A stretch of DNA of 64,000 nucleotides from an uncultured Alistipes sp. (GTDB lineage Bacteria > Bacteroidota > Bacteroidia > Bacteroidales > Rikenellaceae). The stretch spans positions 62,001 to 126,000 of the forward strand of contig CALLRW010000032.1 in NCBI GenBank assembly GCA_938014215.1. Reading direction: 5' to 3'. Made by a program: the position numbers and the translations under genes. A model generated the notes under the pieces. The model was not told where the DNA came from. It ran no database searches and was given only the letters and a program-made list of their open reading frames with translations. Shown here in pieces: positions 46,029 through 54,292 of the stretch (the first letter of the stretch is position 1; each line of letters starts with the position of its first letter).

Positions 46029-46538
46029 TTATTCTCTTGGAATTGGAATATTTTTTAAAGTGATGGTCGCAATTCCGTAAGTGGGAACCATGGGATCGAG
46101 ATCTCGGAAAGGAATAGTGATCCTCGAAATTATGGTGGCATATTCATCCACATTCTTTAATGTAATAATTCCTTTAATTGTGATTTCCTTTGGGAACGAA
46201 AAGTATTCTCCAGTACTAGCCACACCATCAACAATTTTGTCCGACATATTGATAATCATATTCCTGGATGAGGGCGAATAATGGTTCCCTTCGTCATCGA
46301 ATGCTTCAGCACGATAAACATGGCCGACGACAGACTCATCTGTATGTACCAGAGGCATAAGATCCTTGTTGGTATAGTTGGTGATTGTAAAATGTACAAA
46401 GACATTAGATCCTTGTGTTATGCAACGCTTGAATTTTAACTCAATTCCGGGTGCGGAGCATGTTGCAGAGGCCGTTTGGGCGAATGAAGCCGTTGAGATC
46501 AGCGTGAAGGCGATCAGTAAAGAAAAGAATTTTTTCAT
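46029..46538 (-). CDS. Small secreted protein, paralogue A
   Basis: The start at 46538 gives a signal peptide (MKKFFSLLIAFTLISTASFAQ). The 169-residue protein reads as a beta-sandwich (SNVFVHFTITNYTNKDLMPLV, YFSFPKEITIKGIITLKNV) and ends with DEYATIISRITIPFRD... The DNA is visibly less GC-rich than its left neighbours. It shares order and the EYAT-S-I-IP motif with the next gene, so the two are tandem paralogues. No family recognised; the fold type recalls extracellular Ig-like proteins. Confidence 0.75.
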   Translation of the reverse strand: MKKFFSLLIAFTLISTASFAQTASATCSAPGIELKFKRCITQGSNVFVHFTITNYTNKDLMPLVHTDESVVGHVYRAEAFDDEGNHYSPSSRNMIINMSDKIVDGVASTGEYFSFPKEITIKGIITLKNVDEYATIISRITIPFRDLDPMVPTYGIATITLKNIPIPRE

Positions 46539-46578
46539 GGTAAAAGGGATTTTTGGGGTAATGAGTTGAAAGCGTGTT

Positions 46579-47070
46579 TTATTGGGCCGTGGGGAATTGC
46601 AGGTTCCGGAACGAGAATTTGTCACCCTGGAACCGGGCCGTTGGATTTCCGAAATAGGGGATTTCGATGAGGCTGAAGGCGGTGGCATATTCGTTCAGCC
46701 CGCGAACGGTTATCCGGAACTTGACGGGGATTCCTGCGGGGAGATCGATTCCCGATCCGAAGACGCTGCCGGGAGTCAGAACGGTGACGTTTCCCATGTC
46801 TATCTGGATATTTTCAAACGTATAGAAATCACCTTCGTCGTCGATGAACCTGATTTCGCGACGATTCAGTGTAAACTCCTTGGCATCGATCTTTCCATAC
46901 CAGGTGATGGTGCCGACGATCGTAGCGACGCCGTTTTCGACACTCATCCGTTTGGCAATCATCTCCAGATCGGGGGTTGCGGAGTTGAATCGGACCTGGG
47001 CCTGCAGATTGTTTCCGGTGAAAGCAAGAAGGATCAGCCCGATGGCTGTTAAAATCTGTTTCAGTTTCAT
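46579..47070 (-). CDS. Small secreted protein, paralogue B
   Basis: The start at 47070 begins a signal peptide (MKLKQILTAIGLILLAFTGNNLQAQ); 37 further in-frame codons upstream have no leader character. The 163-residue protein has alternating beta-strand pattern (GVATIVGTITWYGKIDAKEFTLNRREIRFIDDEGDFYTF) and NEYATAFSLIEIPYFGN near the C-terminus, matching paralogue A. It is the last host-like gene before the prophage end. Function unknown. Confidence 0.72.
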   Translation of the reverse strand: MKLKQILTAIGLILLAFTGNNLQAQVRFNSATPDLEMIAKRMSVENGVATIVGTITWYGKIDAKEFTLNRREIRFIDDEGDFYTFENIQIDMGNVTVLTPGSVFGSGIDLPAGIPVKFRITVRGLNEYATAFSLIEIPYFGNPTARFQGDKFSFRNLQFPTAQ

Positions 47071-47312
47071 TTCTTGTAACGGGTATTTGAGGATTATGGG
47101 GATTCTGTTCAGGTGGGTTCTATCAATTCCATTTTTTATTTCTTGCATAAGGCAGCAGAACCCTTTAACTGTCTTGAGCAAGATAATCTTGCGTAAAGTT
47201 TACGGGGGATAAAACCAAATGTATAAAAGAAGAGCAGCGACAGAAAGATAGGTAACCGGTATATATCAAACGGTTAGCAGCACGATACCCCCAGATGCGC
47301 CGCGAAACCAAA

Positions 47313-47385
47313 TGTTACTTCAACATTACTTTCGTGTTACATTCGAACGAGATTTGAACGCAGTGTTCGACCCCTGATGTTACAT
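47313..47385. other. Candidate left end of the Mu-like prophage (TGTTAC repeats)
   Basis: TGTTAC followed by TT or AT occurs at 47313, 47335 and 47378 in a short gene-free stretch between the last host gene and the phage repressor. Mu-like elements end in 5'-TG and carry clustered transposase sites at the left end, so the first TG at 47313 is a reasonable but unproven end. The matching right end lies outside this window. The whole gap 47071-47927 holds no supported gene. Confidence 0.4.
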
Positions 47386-47387
47386 CG

Positions 47388-47431
47388 CCTCCGAAAACGG
47401 TCAGAAACGGCCAAATTTCGGAGGCTTTTTG
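47388..47431 (+). terminator. Terminator facing into the prophage from the host side
   Basis: CCTCCGAAA (47388-47396) pairs with TTTCGGAGG (47416-47424), loop of 19 bases, then CTTTTTG. It would stop host transcription entering the phage left end. Confidence 0.65.
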
Positions 47432-47549
47432 ATGTCTGCAAGCGTCGGTCGGATTTGTGCCGAAGGTCGTTTGTGCCGCGATTTCAACCATTGGCAGGCG
47501 TGTACAGGTGAGGCCGTCATGCCGTCGGTCGAGTATCGTATTTTTATCG

Positions 47550-47731
47550 TTCAAACGGCCGTTCAAACCCTCTCCAAACAAAGCAAGGTCGTTCTGCCAT
47601 TTCGGCAGTCATGTTCTATGATCTGAGATTTAGACGGCCACAAAAACGGCCGTTAAAACTGCCTCTGTTTTTTCGTGTTTCAAAACGAAATATTCACGTT
47701 AAACAGCCATTAAGACTGCCAAAAACGTGAA
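47550..47731. other. Three related sites, candidate MuA-like transposase binding sites
   Basis: Related words: 47550-47570 (CAAACGGCCGTTCAAACCC), 47641-47663 (AAACGGCCGTTAAAACTGCC) and 47697-47720 (TTAAACAGCCATTAAGACTGCC). The shared core is AAACrGCCrTTnAaACtgCC. The third is enclosed by the inverted repeat TTCACGTT (47693-47700) / AACGTGAA (47724-47731). All lie in gene-free DNA left of the repressor, where Mu-like phages keep their left-end sites. Confidence 0.5.
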
Positions 47732-47927
47732 AAAGAGATGCCCTAAACTAACCTTTAACTACCGAAAACCGTGCAAAAATGCAGGAAAATGGCGGTATGT
47801 GTACCCCCTTAATGACACACTTTTTACAAATTTCAATCGCTTATTTTCTGTATAATCGTCTAAAAAACAGCGATAACCGTTCAAGTTACCGCTGTTTGCT
47901 GTTTGAAAAAGTGCGCGAGACACACTT

Positions 47928-48635
47928 TTATCCCATCGTGTTGAACCTCACACTCGCCTTTACTAATGCCAGCGCGCGGATCGAGTCTGCTGGAATCTCT
48001 TTTGGTGAATGGTGTGGGTTGTGGCTGACGAGCCGAACGAAACGGTTGTCGTCTGCCCTTTGTATGTACTTGATGGTGATGTAATTTTCGCCATCGAGCG
48101 TGAACGAAAGTAGATACATCTCGCCCCATAATATATTGCTCGCGGTATAGGGAATCTCCTTATATAATACGATGTCTCCACTCTTCAGAAGCGGATACAT
48201 AGAGTCTCCGCGAACATATAATGCCCCGTCGCACGGCGGCAGGTCGGGAATTTGCAAATGGCTGACCGGAACCTGTCGGGTCGTTCCATCGAAGAGGGCC
48301 ACCAGTCCAGCGGTGGCGTCAAGTTCATACAGCGGGACGCTCTGCATTCCAATCGTGCGATCTGTACGGAGGGAGAACTGCTCCTTGATGGCGGGAATGG
48401 CCAACTGCCGATCTTCTGCGCGCTGCATTTCACCTTTACCGGTCAGTAGCCATTCGGCGGATATATTCGCATTTGCGCATACTTTTTCAAGAACATCATA
48501 TGATGGTTTTCCTTTTCGAGTCCCAACTACATTTTCTACGACAGTTGCCGATATACCAACGCTCTGCGCAAATGCTCGCTTATTACCTTTATATAAGGAA
48601 TTTATAATCTCTTCAAATCGGGCGTTTATATTCAT
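47928..48635 (-). CDS. Phage repressor with HTH and S24 autocleaving peptidase domain
   Basis: A 235-residue LexA/CI-like repressor. N-terminal HTH (residues about 8-65, RAFAQSVGISATVVENVVGTRKG); a linker; then the S24 domain with cleavage site Ala109-Gly110 (LDATAGLV), nucleophile Ser145 in GDSM and Lys189 in TIKYIQ as general base. It should keep the prophage silent and cut itself when RecA is activated by DNA damage. It is transcribed leftward, away from the early genes, and its likely operators are at 48649-48699. Confidence 0.93.
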   Translation of the reverse strand: MNINARFEEIINSLYKGNKRAFAQSVGISATVVENVVGTRKGKPSYDVLEKVCANANISAEWLLTGKGEMQRAEDRQLAIPAIKEQFSLRTDRTIGMQSVPLYELDATAGLVALFDGTTRQVPVSHLQIPDLPPCDGALYVRGDSMYPLLKSGDIVLYKEIPYTASNILWGEMYLLSFTLDGENYITIKYIQRADDNRFVRLVSHNPHHSPKEIPADSIRALALVKASVRFNTMG

Positions 48636-48648
48636 TGCTCTAAAATTA

Positions 48649-48710
48649 TTCGCAAAAGCGAAAATTATTCGCGTTTTATTTTGAATATTCGCATTTGCGT
48701 ATTATATTTG
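48649..48710 (+). promoter_or_regulatory. Early lytic promoter overlapped by repressor operators
   Basis: TTTG (48680-48683), 19 bases, TATATTTG (48703-48710) is a full promoter facing the early genes. Palindromes TTCGCAAAAGCGAA (48649-48662) and CGCATTTGCG (48690-48699), with a half site TTCGCG at 48668-48673, share the TTCGC arm. The second palindrome lies between -33 and -7, so repressor binding would block polymerase; the first is next to the repressor start and may serve autoregulation. Confidence 0.8.
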
Positions 48711-48766
48711 CATCGTCTTAACAAGTTAAGGCGCTATAAAGGTAGTGAAAATTTTGAATCATTGAT

Positions 48767-48973
48767 ATGAAAGAGGAACTGAAAACGTGGCAGACACAGA
48801 GCAGCAAGAACAAAGTCTGCTTTTACCTGATTACGCGGGGTATTGCATTCTGCTATACGGAGAAATCCGGGATTGTTTTCGAAGCGTCCGCTTCCTTCGT
48901 GAAACGCATGTCCGACGCTCTGGTGACAGCTTACGGCTGCTCCCTGCGACCGATCATCAATGAAGTAAAATAA
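48767..48973 (+). CDS. Small early phage protein 1
   Basis: A 68-residue protein, the first gene behind the early promoter (start 57 bases after the -7 element). Sequence KNKVCFYLITRGIAFCYTEKSGIVF and SASFVKRMSDALVTAYGCSLRPI is mixed alpha/beta without a recognised family. In Mu this place holds the regulator ner, but no helix-turn-helix is visible here. Confidence 0.7.
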   Translation: MKEELKTWQTQSSKNKVCFYLITRGIAFCYTEKSGIVFEASASFVKRMSDALVTAYGCSLRPIINEVK

Positions 48974-48980
48974 CCCGGCG

Positions 48981-49208
48981 ATGAAACGATATTGGTTTCA
49001 ACTACTGACGAACGACTACGACGATCTGGATGCATTTATTCCGGATGGTTCGAGCAAAGTCACCGCTATGAACCGGGCGAAGCGCTGGATGAAGCAGAAC
49101 GGTATCGGTAGCGCAGTTCTGGCGGTCAACAGCATGGTGACCAGTAACATTCTCGATATGATACAAATAGAATTAAATGATCGAAATTATGACACAGCAG
49201 GAATTTGA
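48981..49208 (+). CDS. Small early phage protein 2
   Basis: A 75-residue protein, 7 bases behind the previous gene, with YWFQLLTNDYDDLDAFIPDGSSKVTAMNRAKRWMKQNG and a C-terminal helix. Its 3' end overlaps the start of the next gene. Not recognised. Confidence 0.68.
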   Translation: MKRYWFQLLTNDYDDLDAFIPDGSSKVTAMNRAKRWMKQNGIGSAVLAVNSMVTSNILDMIQIELNDRNYDTAGI

Positions 49209-49596
49209 AGATCGGACGAGCAAAACGGTTACATCGGAAGAATACGCACGGATAGAGGCAATGTATATGGCCGCTGGGAACATGGACAAGGATCAGTTCT
49301 GTACAGAGTATAAGAAACACGGAGCGAGCGCCCTCGTAGCGGAATATTATCGACGCATTACAGTTTTGAACGGCATGCTTGAGGAGCGTAATAACGAGTT
49401 GGACGACGCACGTCAGAACCGAACGAGCCTCGCGGAATTCCTCCTCGGCAAGGCTGCTGCCTATGACGATGCGGATTTCTATCGTGAAGCGGTCAGGCTC
49501 ATCGGGAGAAAAGCAGCGACACTGTACAAGATCAAGAGCGGGCTTCCCCTTTGGGAGGAAGATGTAAAGTATCTCGAAGAGAAGTTGGCCGACTAA
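49177..49596 (+). CDS. Early phage protein 3, helical
   Basis: A 139-residue protein that overlaps the preceding gene; a second start at 49189 (MTQQEFEDRTSKTV) shortens the overlap and is equally likely. It is Glu/Lys/Arg-rich and mostly helical (VAEYYRRITVLNGMLEERNNELDDARQNRTSLAEFLLGKA), coiled-coil like in the middle. It resembles small accessory proteins in front of transposase genes in Bacteroidota Mu-like prophages; function unknown. Confidence 0.7.
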   Translation: MIEIMTQQEFEDRTSKTVTSEEYARIEAMYMAAGNMDKDQFCTEYKKHGASALVAEYYRRITVLNGMLEERNNELDDARQNRTSLAEFLLGKAAAYDDADFYREAVRLIGRKAATLYKIKSGLPLWEEDVKYLEEKLAD

Positions 49597-49626
49597 TATG
49601 TAGAACCAAACTAAAACAGGAAAGAG

Positions 49627-50034
49627 ATGAAATATATCGAATTATCGACAGCCAAAAAGGCTCGCATCCGTCGGGCGTTGGGCGTAAGCCGTGTGACGCT
49701 GTGGTCTGCCTTGACGTTCCAGACCCAAAGCGCGCTGGCGGAAAAGATTCGCCGCATGGCCATGCAGGATGGAGGGCGTGTAATGAGCGAAGTCGATGTC
49801 ACGAACGGCTTCATGCCGAATTGCGAAACCGATTTCGAGCATGATGCCGGCGGTGTGCGGCGGATTATTCAGACTTTCTCGAACGGTGTTCGAGTGGTGT
49901 TCGACAACGCCACATGCACGGCCGACATCAGCCGGAACGGGCGTTCCGTGAAGACGTTCTCCGACGTCAAAATTCACGACTGGGGCAATATCGTATTCGA
50001 GGCTCAAAGCCTCACGGATTCATTGAACAGATAA
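49627..50034 (+). CDS. Early phage protein 4, possible DNA-binding
   Basis: A 135-residue protein. The N-terminal part STAKKARIRRALGVSRVTLWSALTFQTQSALAEKIRRMAMQ (residues 7-47) could form a helix-turn-helix; the C-terminal half is a small beta-rich part (GVRRIIQTFSNGVRVVFDNATCTADISRNGRSVKTFSDVKI). It stands directly before the transposase gene, so a regulatory role is plausible but not shown. Confidence 0.7.
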   Translation: MKYIELSTAKKARIRRALGVSRVTLWSALTFQTQSALAEKIRRMAMQDGGRVMSEVDVTNGFMPNCETDFEHDAGGVRRIIQTFSNGVRVVFDNATCTADISRNGRSVKTFSDVKIHDWGNIVFEAQSLTDSLNR

Positions 50035-50105
50035 ATGATGATCTCCCGTGAACGCGGAGGCGTTGCCCGGAGCGATACCGGCGCGGGATCAAGAACAACG
50101 AAGCG

Positions 50106-52136
50106 ATGGAATATTTCGGAAATACGATAGCGGTGACGATGCACGAGCTGACACGGTCGGATGATGGCGAGGCGGTAATGAGTCGTAGTGCTTACGACCA
50201 TCTCGTGACGCGAGGCCGGATAAATGTTCTTCGTCCGGGTAAGGGCCTCGGGTCGTATGCTCTGATCGAGTACCGCTCCTTACCGGAACGCTTCCGTATC
50301 CGCTTCGAGGAAAAATACGGTGATCCGGAGAAGACGATGAAACAGGATGAAATGCCGCTTGCTTCCGATGCGGAGGCTCGGAGATTCTACCACGACCACC
50401 TGCTTCCGAACGGCGAGCATCTGCCAGAGGAGAAGCAGGAGGAATACACGCTGAATGCACGGGTGTTGAATGCCCTGCGGGATATGCTCGAAACACAGAA
50501 GACGATGCGCCGAGCCTACGGCAACCACACGCCCGTGATCTGGTCGAATATCTTTGCCGCTGCCGAGGAGCTGCGCGATGCCTACGGGCACACGCTCCCG
50601 AAGAGCGAAGCCCGCCTGCGCGACAAACTCCGACAGTACCGCAAGGAGGGCTATGTCTGCCTCGTGTCGGGTAAGTTCTGCAACGCGAATACGCTGAAGA
50701 TTACCAAAGCGGCAGGCCGGCAGATCGTCGCCCTGCGCCGCTGCCGCGTCCCGGTCTACACGACCAAGCAGCTCTTCGAGGAGTTCAACCGCATCGCCGA
50801 GCGCCGCGGATGGAAGCCGCTCGCCTCGCAGTCGTCGCTGGTTCAATACCTCGAACGGCCGGAGGTCAAGCCGCTGTGGTACGACGCCGTCTACGGCGAG
50901 CTGGCGGCCAAGCAGCTCTACGCCCGCCGCAACAAGACCGAAATGCCGACCATGCGCGATTCGCTGTGGTACGGCGACGGCACGAAGCTCAACCTGTTCT
51001 ACAAGGCGATCGAAAACGGCAAGACCGTCATCCGCACGGTTTCGGTCTATGAGGTCATTGACGCTTACAGCGAAACGCTGCTCGGCTATTCGGTCAGCGC
51101 CAGCGAGAACTTCGACGCGCAGTTCGCCGCCTTCCGCATGGCCATCGAGACGGCCGGCTGCAAACCCTACGAGATCGTCACCGACAATCAGGGCGGCCAA
51201 CGGAGCAAGATCGCGCAGAAGTTCTTCGCGAACATCTGCCGCATCAATCGGCCGACGGCGCCGTACAACGGCCCGTCGAAGAGCATCGAGTCTGCCTTCG
51301 GCCGGTTCCAGCAGCAAGTGCTGCATGAGGACTGGCGATTCACAGGCGGCAACATCACTTCGAAGGAGGCGTGGAAGATCAACAGGGAGTTCCTCGAGGC
51401 GAACAAGGAGAAGCTGTTCACCTACGAGGAGATGCTGGCGGCCTACGCCGCAGCCCGCTGCAAGTGGAATTCCATGAAACATTACGATACGGGGATCGCC
51501 CACGAGGAGATGTACCGTGCGAGCGTGAATCCGGCCACCGACCCGGTTACAGAGTTCGACATGATCGATCTGTTCTGGCTGACGACCGAGCAGCCGAGCC
51601 TGTTCACGGCCGACGGCATCACAGTTCAGTACCGAAACCGCAAGTACACCTACGAGGTGCTGACCGCCGACGGTCGTCCGGATTACGAATGGCGCCGGGA
51701 TAATACCGGTCGGGAGTTCTTCGTGAAGTTCGACCCGCAGCGCATGGATCGGGCGTTGCTCTACACACGAACTCCGATGGGGCTGCGCTACGAGACGGTG
51801 GCCTATCCCTACCTTTCGATCCGCCGCAACATTCAGGAGCAGCGGCCGGGCGACATGGATCTGATCCGCTTCAACGACGATGCGAACAAGCGCGAGCGGG
51901 TTCGCCGCCAGATCGAGGCGCACGCGCTGGAGCTGGAACACGGCGTCGCTCCGGAACAGCACGGGCTGCGGACTCCGGCCCTCAAAGGCATCAGCGAAAA
52001 AGAGTACGAGCGGCTGGCCGACGCAATGGTGGCCGTACCTATCGAGCCGACGGCCGAACCGCTTGCGGTCGGTGAATATACGAAAGCCGTCAGCAACATG
52101 GATTTCGACCCGACGGCCATTTTCAGCAGAATGTAA
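50106..52136 (+). CDS. MuA-like DDE transposase
   Basis: A 676-residue transposase. The N-terminal third holds DNA-binding helices; the catalytic RNase H-like domain has Asp291 (WYGDGTK), Asp360 (VTDNQGG) and Glu395 (SKSIESAFG), a DD(34)E triad in an Mu-type rve domain; a beta-barrel and the C-terminal MuB-contact part follow (PAFLKG-like region and FDPTAIFSRM at the end). It joins phage ends to target DNA both for lysogeny and for replicative transposition. A MuB-like ATPase gene follows by 19 bases, as expected. Confidence 0.95.
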   Translation: MEYFGNTIAVTMHELTRSDDGEAVMSRSAYDHLVTRGRINVLRPGKGLGSYALIEYRSLPERFRIRFEEKYGDPEKTMKQDEMPLASDAEARRFYHDHLLPNGEHLPEEKQEEYTLNARVLNALRDMLETQKTMRRAYGNHTPVIWSNIFAAAEELRDAYGHTLPKSEARLRDKLRQYRKEGYVCLVSGKFCNANTLKITKAAGRQIVALRRCRVPVYTTKQLFEEFNRIAERRGWKPLASQSSLVQYLERPEVKPLWYDAVYGELAAKQLYARRNKTEMPTMRDSLWYGDGTKLNLFYKAIENGKTVIRTVSVYEVIDAYSETLLGYSVSASENFDAQFAAFRMAIETAGCKPYEIVTDNQGGQRSKIAQKFFANICRINRPTAPYNGPSKSIESAFGRFQQQVLHEDWRFTGGNITSKEAWKINREFLEANKEKLFTYEEMLAAYAAARCKWNSMKHYDTGIAHEEMYRASVNPATDPVTEFDMIDLFWLTTEQPSLFTADGITVQYRNRKYTYEVLTADGRPDYEWRRDNTGREFFVKFDPQRMDRALLYTRTPMGLRYETVAYPYLSIRRNIQEQRPGDMDLIRFNDDANKRERVRRQIEAHALELEHGVAPEQHGLRTPALKGISEKEYERLADAMVAVPIEPTAEPLAVGEYTKAVSNMDFDPTAIFSRM

Positions 52137-52155
52137 ATCTTAAAACCATATCGAC

Positions 52156-53076
52156 ATGAAACAGTTATCACTCGAAGAGAAACAGACCGTCCAGACGCAG
52201 CTTCAGTCGTACGTGTCCAAATATCCCAGCCAGAACAAGGCGGTCAATTCGCTCGGTCTGAGCACGGGCACGGTCAGCGCGATTCTGAACGGCAAGTTCG
52301 ACAATATCAGCGATGAGATGTTCCTGCGCATTCGGTCGCTGGTCTCCCCGATCAATCCGGAGGAGTGGGCCGTCTGCGAAACGACCGCCTACCGGGAGTT
52401 GTCGGTTCTGCTCTCCGATGCACAAGCGAATCAAAACGTCTCGTGGGTGGTCGGGAATGCCGGCATCGGCAAGACGACGACCGCGCACGATTATGCGTCG
52501 AAGCATGAGAACGTCTTCGTCGTTTCGTGCTCGGAGGACATGCGGCGCGGGGACTTCATTCGCGAAATGGCCCGTGTCCTCGGTCTCAAGCTTGCCCAGA
52601 CGAGCCTGCGGGAGAAACTCCAAGCCGTGACGGACGCGCTGCGTGTACTCGACCGTCCGCTGCTCGTCTTCGACGAGGGTGACAAGCTGATGGATACGGT
52701 GTTCTACTACTTCATTTCGATCTACAATGCCCTCGAAGGCCGCTGCGGCATCATCTTCCTCTCGACCGAATATATCAAGCGCCGCATGAGCATCGGACTG
52801 GAGTACGACAAGAAGGGCTACGACGAAATCTATTCCCGCATCGGCCGGCGTTTCATCGACCTGACGCCTGCGACCCGCCACGAGGTTACGGCCGTCTGCC
52901 GGGCGAACGGCCTGACTGCCGACAGCGCGATTGCGGAGGTGGTGGCCGATGCCCGCACGATGGTCTCGATGTCCGTGAATCCGTGGGACAAGAAGCAGCC
53001 GAAGGAGTATTTCGACATGCGGCGCGTCCGCAAGTCGGTGCACAAGAATAAGAAACTCGCCCAAATCAAGAAATAA
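52156..53076 (+). CDS. MuB-like AAA+ ATPase, transposition target selector
   Basis: A 306-residue protein with an N-terminal HTH-like part (residues 1-65, NKAVNSLGLSTGTVSAILNGKFDN), Walker A VVGNAGIGKTT (98-108), Walker B LLVFDEGD (169-176) and a C-terminal Lys/Arg-rich tail (RRVRKSVHKNKKLAQIKK). Domain order and position right after the transposase match Mu B, which binds target DNA, stimulates the transposase and gives target immunity. Confidence 0.92.
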   Translation: MKQLSLEEKQTVQTQLQSYVSKYPSQNKAVNSLGLSTGTVSAILNGKFDNISDEMFLRIRSLVSPINPEEWAVCETTAYRELSVLLSDAQANQNVSWVVGNAGIGKTTTAHDYASKHENVFVVSCSEDMRRGDFIREMARVLGLKLAQTSLREKLQAVTDALRVLDRPLLVFDEGDKLMDTVFYYFISIYNALEGRCGIIFLSTEYIKRRMSIGLEYDKKGYDEIYSRIGRRFIDLTPATRHEVTAVCRANGLTADSAIAEVVADARTMVSMSVNPWDKKQPKEYFDMRRVRKSVHKNKKLAQIKK

Positions 53077-53097
53077 CCCCGTTCAAACGCTGTTCAA

Positions 53098-53730
53098 ATG
53101 GGTCGCACACTATCAGCCAAACAGGTATTGACGCTCAAGCGCCGGACGATCCGCCCGGGCGGCATCTGGGCGGATTGCGTCGGCGAGATCGACCGCACGG
53201 GCGTGGTCTTCTTCTGGGGCAATTCGGGCAATGGCAAGACCTCGGCGGTGGCCTCCTTCTGCAAGGAGTTGACCCAGTTCGGCAGGGTTCTCTACCTTCC
53301 GCTCGAAGAGGGGCTGGGCGGCACGACGCAGGACGCCATCCGCCGCTACCGGCTGGACGAGTGCGGCCGGAAGTTCCAGTACAACGCGACGATGACCTTC
53401 TCCGAGATGGACGAAGCGCTGTCGAAGCCCCGCTCGTGGGATTTCGTGGTGATCGATTCCTTCCAATACACGCAGATGAGCTACAAGGAGTATATCGCCT
53501 TCAAGGAGCGCCACCGCAACAAACTGCTCATCTTCGTCAGCCATGCCGACGGCAAACGCCCGGAAGGACGCGCGGCGATGAAGATCATGTACGATGCGTC
53601 GCTGAAAATCTGGGTCGAAGGACACAAGGCGTTCAGCAAAGGTCGTTACATCGGGCCGAAGGGGGAATGCACGATCTACGAAAAGGAGGCCAAACGCTAC
53701 TGGGAAGGGAAAACACTAAACAGAAAATGA
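53098..53730 (+). CDS. Second P-loop ATPase of the transposition region
   Basis: A 210-residue single-domain ATPase with Walker A FFWGNSGNGKTSA (38-50) and Walker B WDFVVIDSF (about 113-121), followed by SHADGKRPEG, a RecA/AAA-type sensor region. Mu itself has only MuB here. The fold looks like the small phage ATPases related to RecA/DnaB-type loaders (AAA_24-like). A role in replication or recombination of the transposing phage is plausible, but not shown. Confidence 0.8.
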   Translation: MGRTLSAKQVLTLKRRTIRPGGIWADCVGEIDRTGVVFFWGNSGNGKTSAVASFCKELTQFGRVLYLPLEEGLGGTTQDAIRRYRLDECGRKFQYNATMTFSEMDEALSKPRSWDFVVIDSFQYTQMSYKEYIAFKERHRNKLLIFVSHADGKRPEGRAAMKIMYDASLKIWVEGHKAFSKGRYIGPKGECTIYEKEAKRYWEGKTLNRK

Positions 53731-53731
53731 T

Positions 53732-53929
53732 ATGAATTTAGACTCTCAAAACAAGGTGCTGAAGGCGGGGTTCATGATTATCCGCAAGGACGACTACCCG
53801 CAGCCGAAAATCAAGTACAAGCAGTTCGGGTTTCCCGAATGGCGGACGCTCGAGAAGTTCGACACGAAGGCGGCCCGGGATCGCTGCTATAAGGAACTAC
53901 TGCATGACAGCGGCATAATCGAAGATTGA
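53732..53929 (+). CDS. Small phage protein
   Basis: A 65-residue basic protein that begins one base after the ATPase stop. YPQPKIKYKQFGFPEWRTLEKFDTKAARDRCYKELLHD suggests a small mixed fold with Trp and charged helix. Not recognised; tight packing with neighbours supports coding. Confidence 0.68.
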   Translation: MNLDSQNKVLKAGFMIIRKDDYPQPKIKYKQFGFPEWRTLEKFDTKAARDRCYKELLHDSGIIED

Positions 53930-53932
53930 CCT

Positions 53933-54292
53933 ATGGATATCAAGAAAATTTACATCAGCGGGAAGATCACCGGACAGCCCATCGACGAGGTGATCTCCAA
54001 GTTTCAGGCCGCGGAAGCGAAAATCCGGCGCTTCGGCTTCGAGCCTGTCAGTCCGCTCCGTAACGGATTGCCATTCGAGGCGGAGTGGGCGGATCAGATG
54101 GGCGAGGATGTCAAGCTGCTGCTCAAGAGCGATGCGATCTATATGATGGCGGATTGGCGGCAGAGCGAGGGCGCGATGATCGAATACCTCGTCGCCCGCC
54201 AGCGGCGGATGCGCATCTTCCTTGCTGAAACCTTCGATGCCCACGCATCCGTCGAATCGAAAACCGAACAGTCCCATGAAACGGAAGCGTAA
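53933..54292 (+). CDS. DUF4406 (nucleoside 2-deoxyribosyltransferase-like) protein
   Basis: A 119-residue protein whose start KKIYISGKITGQPIDEVISKFQAAEAKIRRFGFEPVSPL is the DUF4406 hallmark, followed by DVKLLLKSDAIYMMADWRQSEGAMIEYLVARQRRMRIF. The GxI...P and D..Y....W..S.GA..E pattern corresponds to the base-binding and catalytic Glu region of nucleoside deoxyribosyltransferases. Phage copies may alter nucleotide pools or act on nucleotide signals; activity is not proven. Confidence 0.85.
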   Translation: MDIKKIYISGKITGQPIDEVISKFQAAEAKIRRFGFEPVSPLRNGLPFEAEWADQMGEDVKLLLKSDAIYMMADWRQSEGAMIEYLVARQRRMRIFLAETFDAHASVESKTEQSHETEA

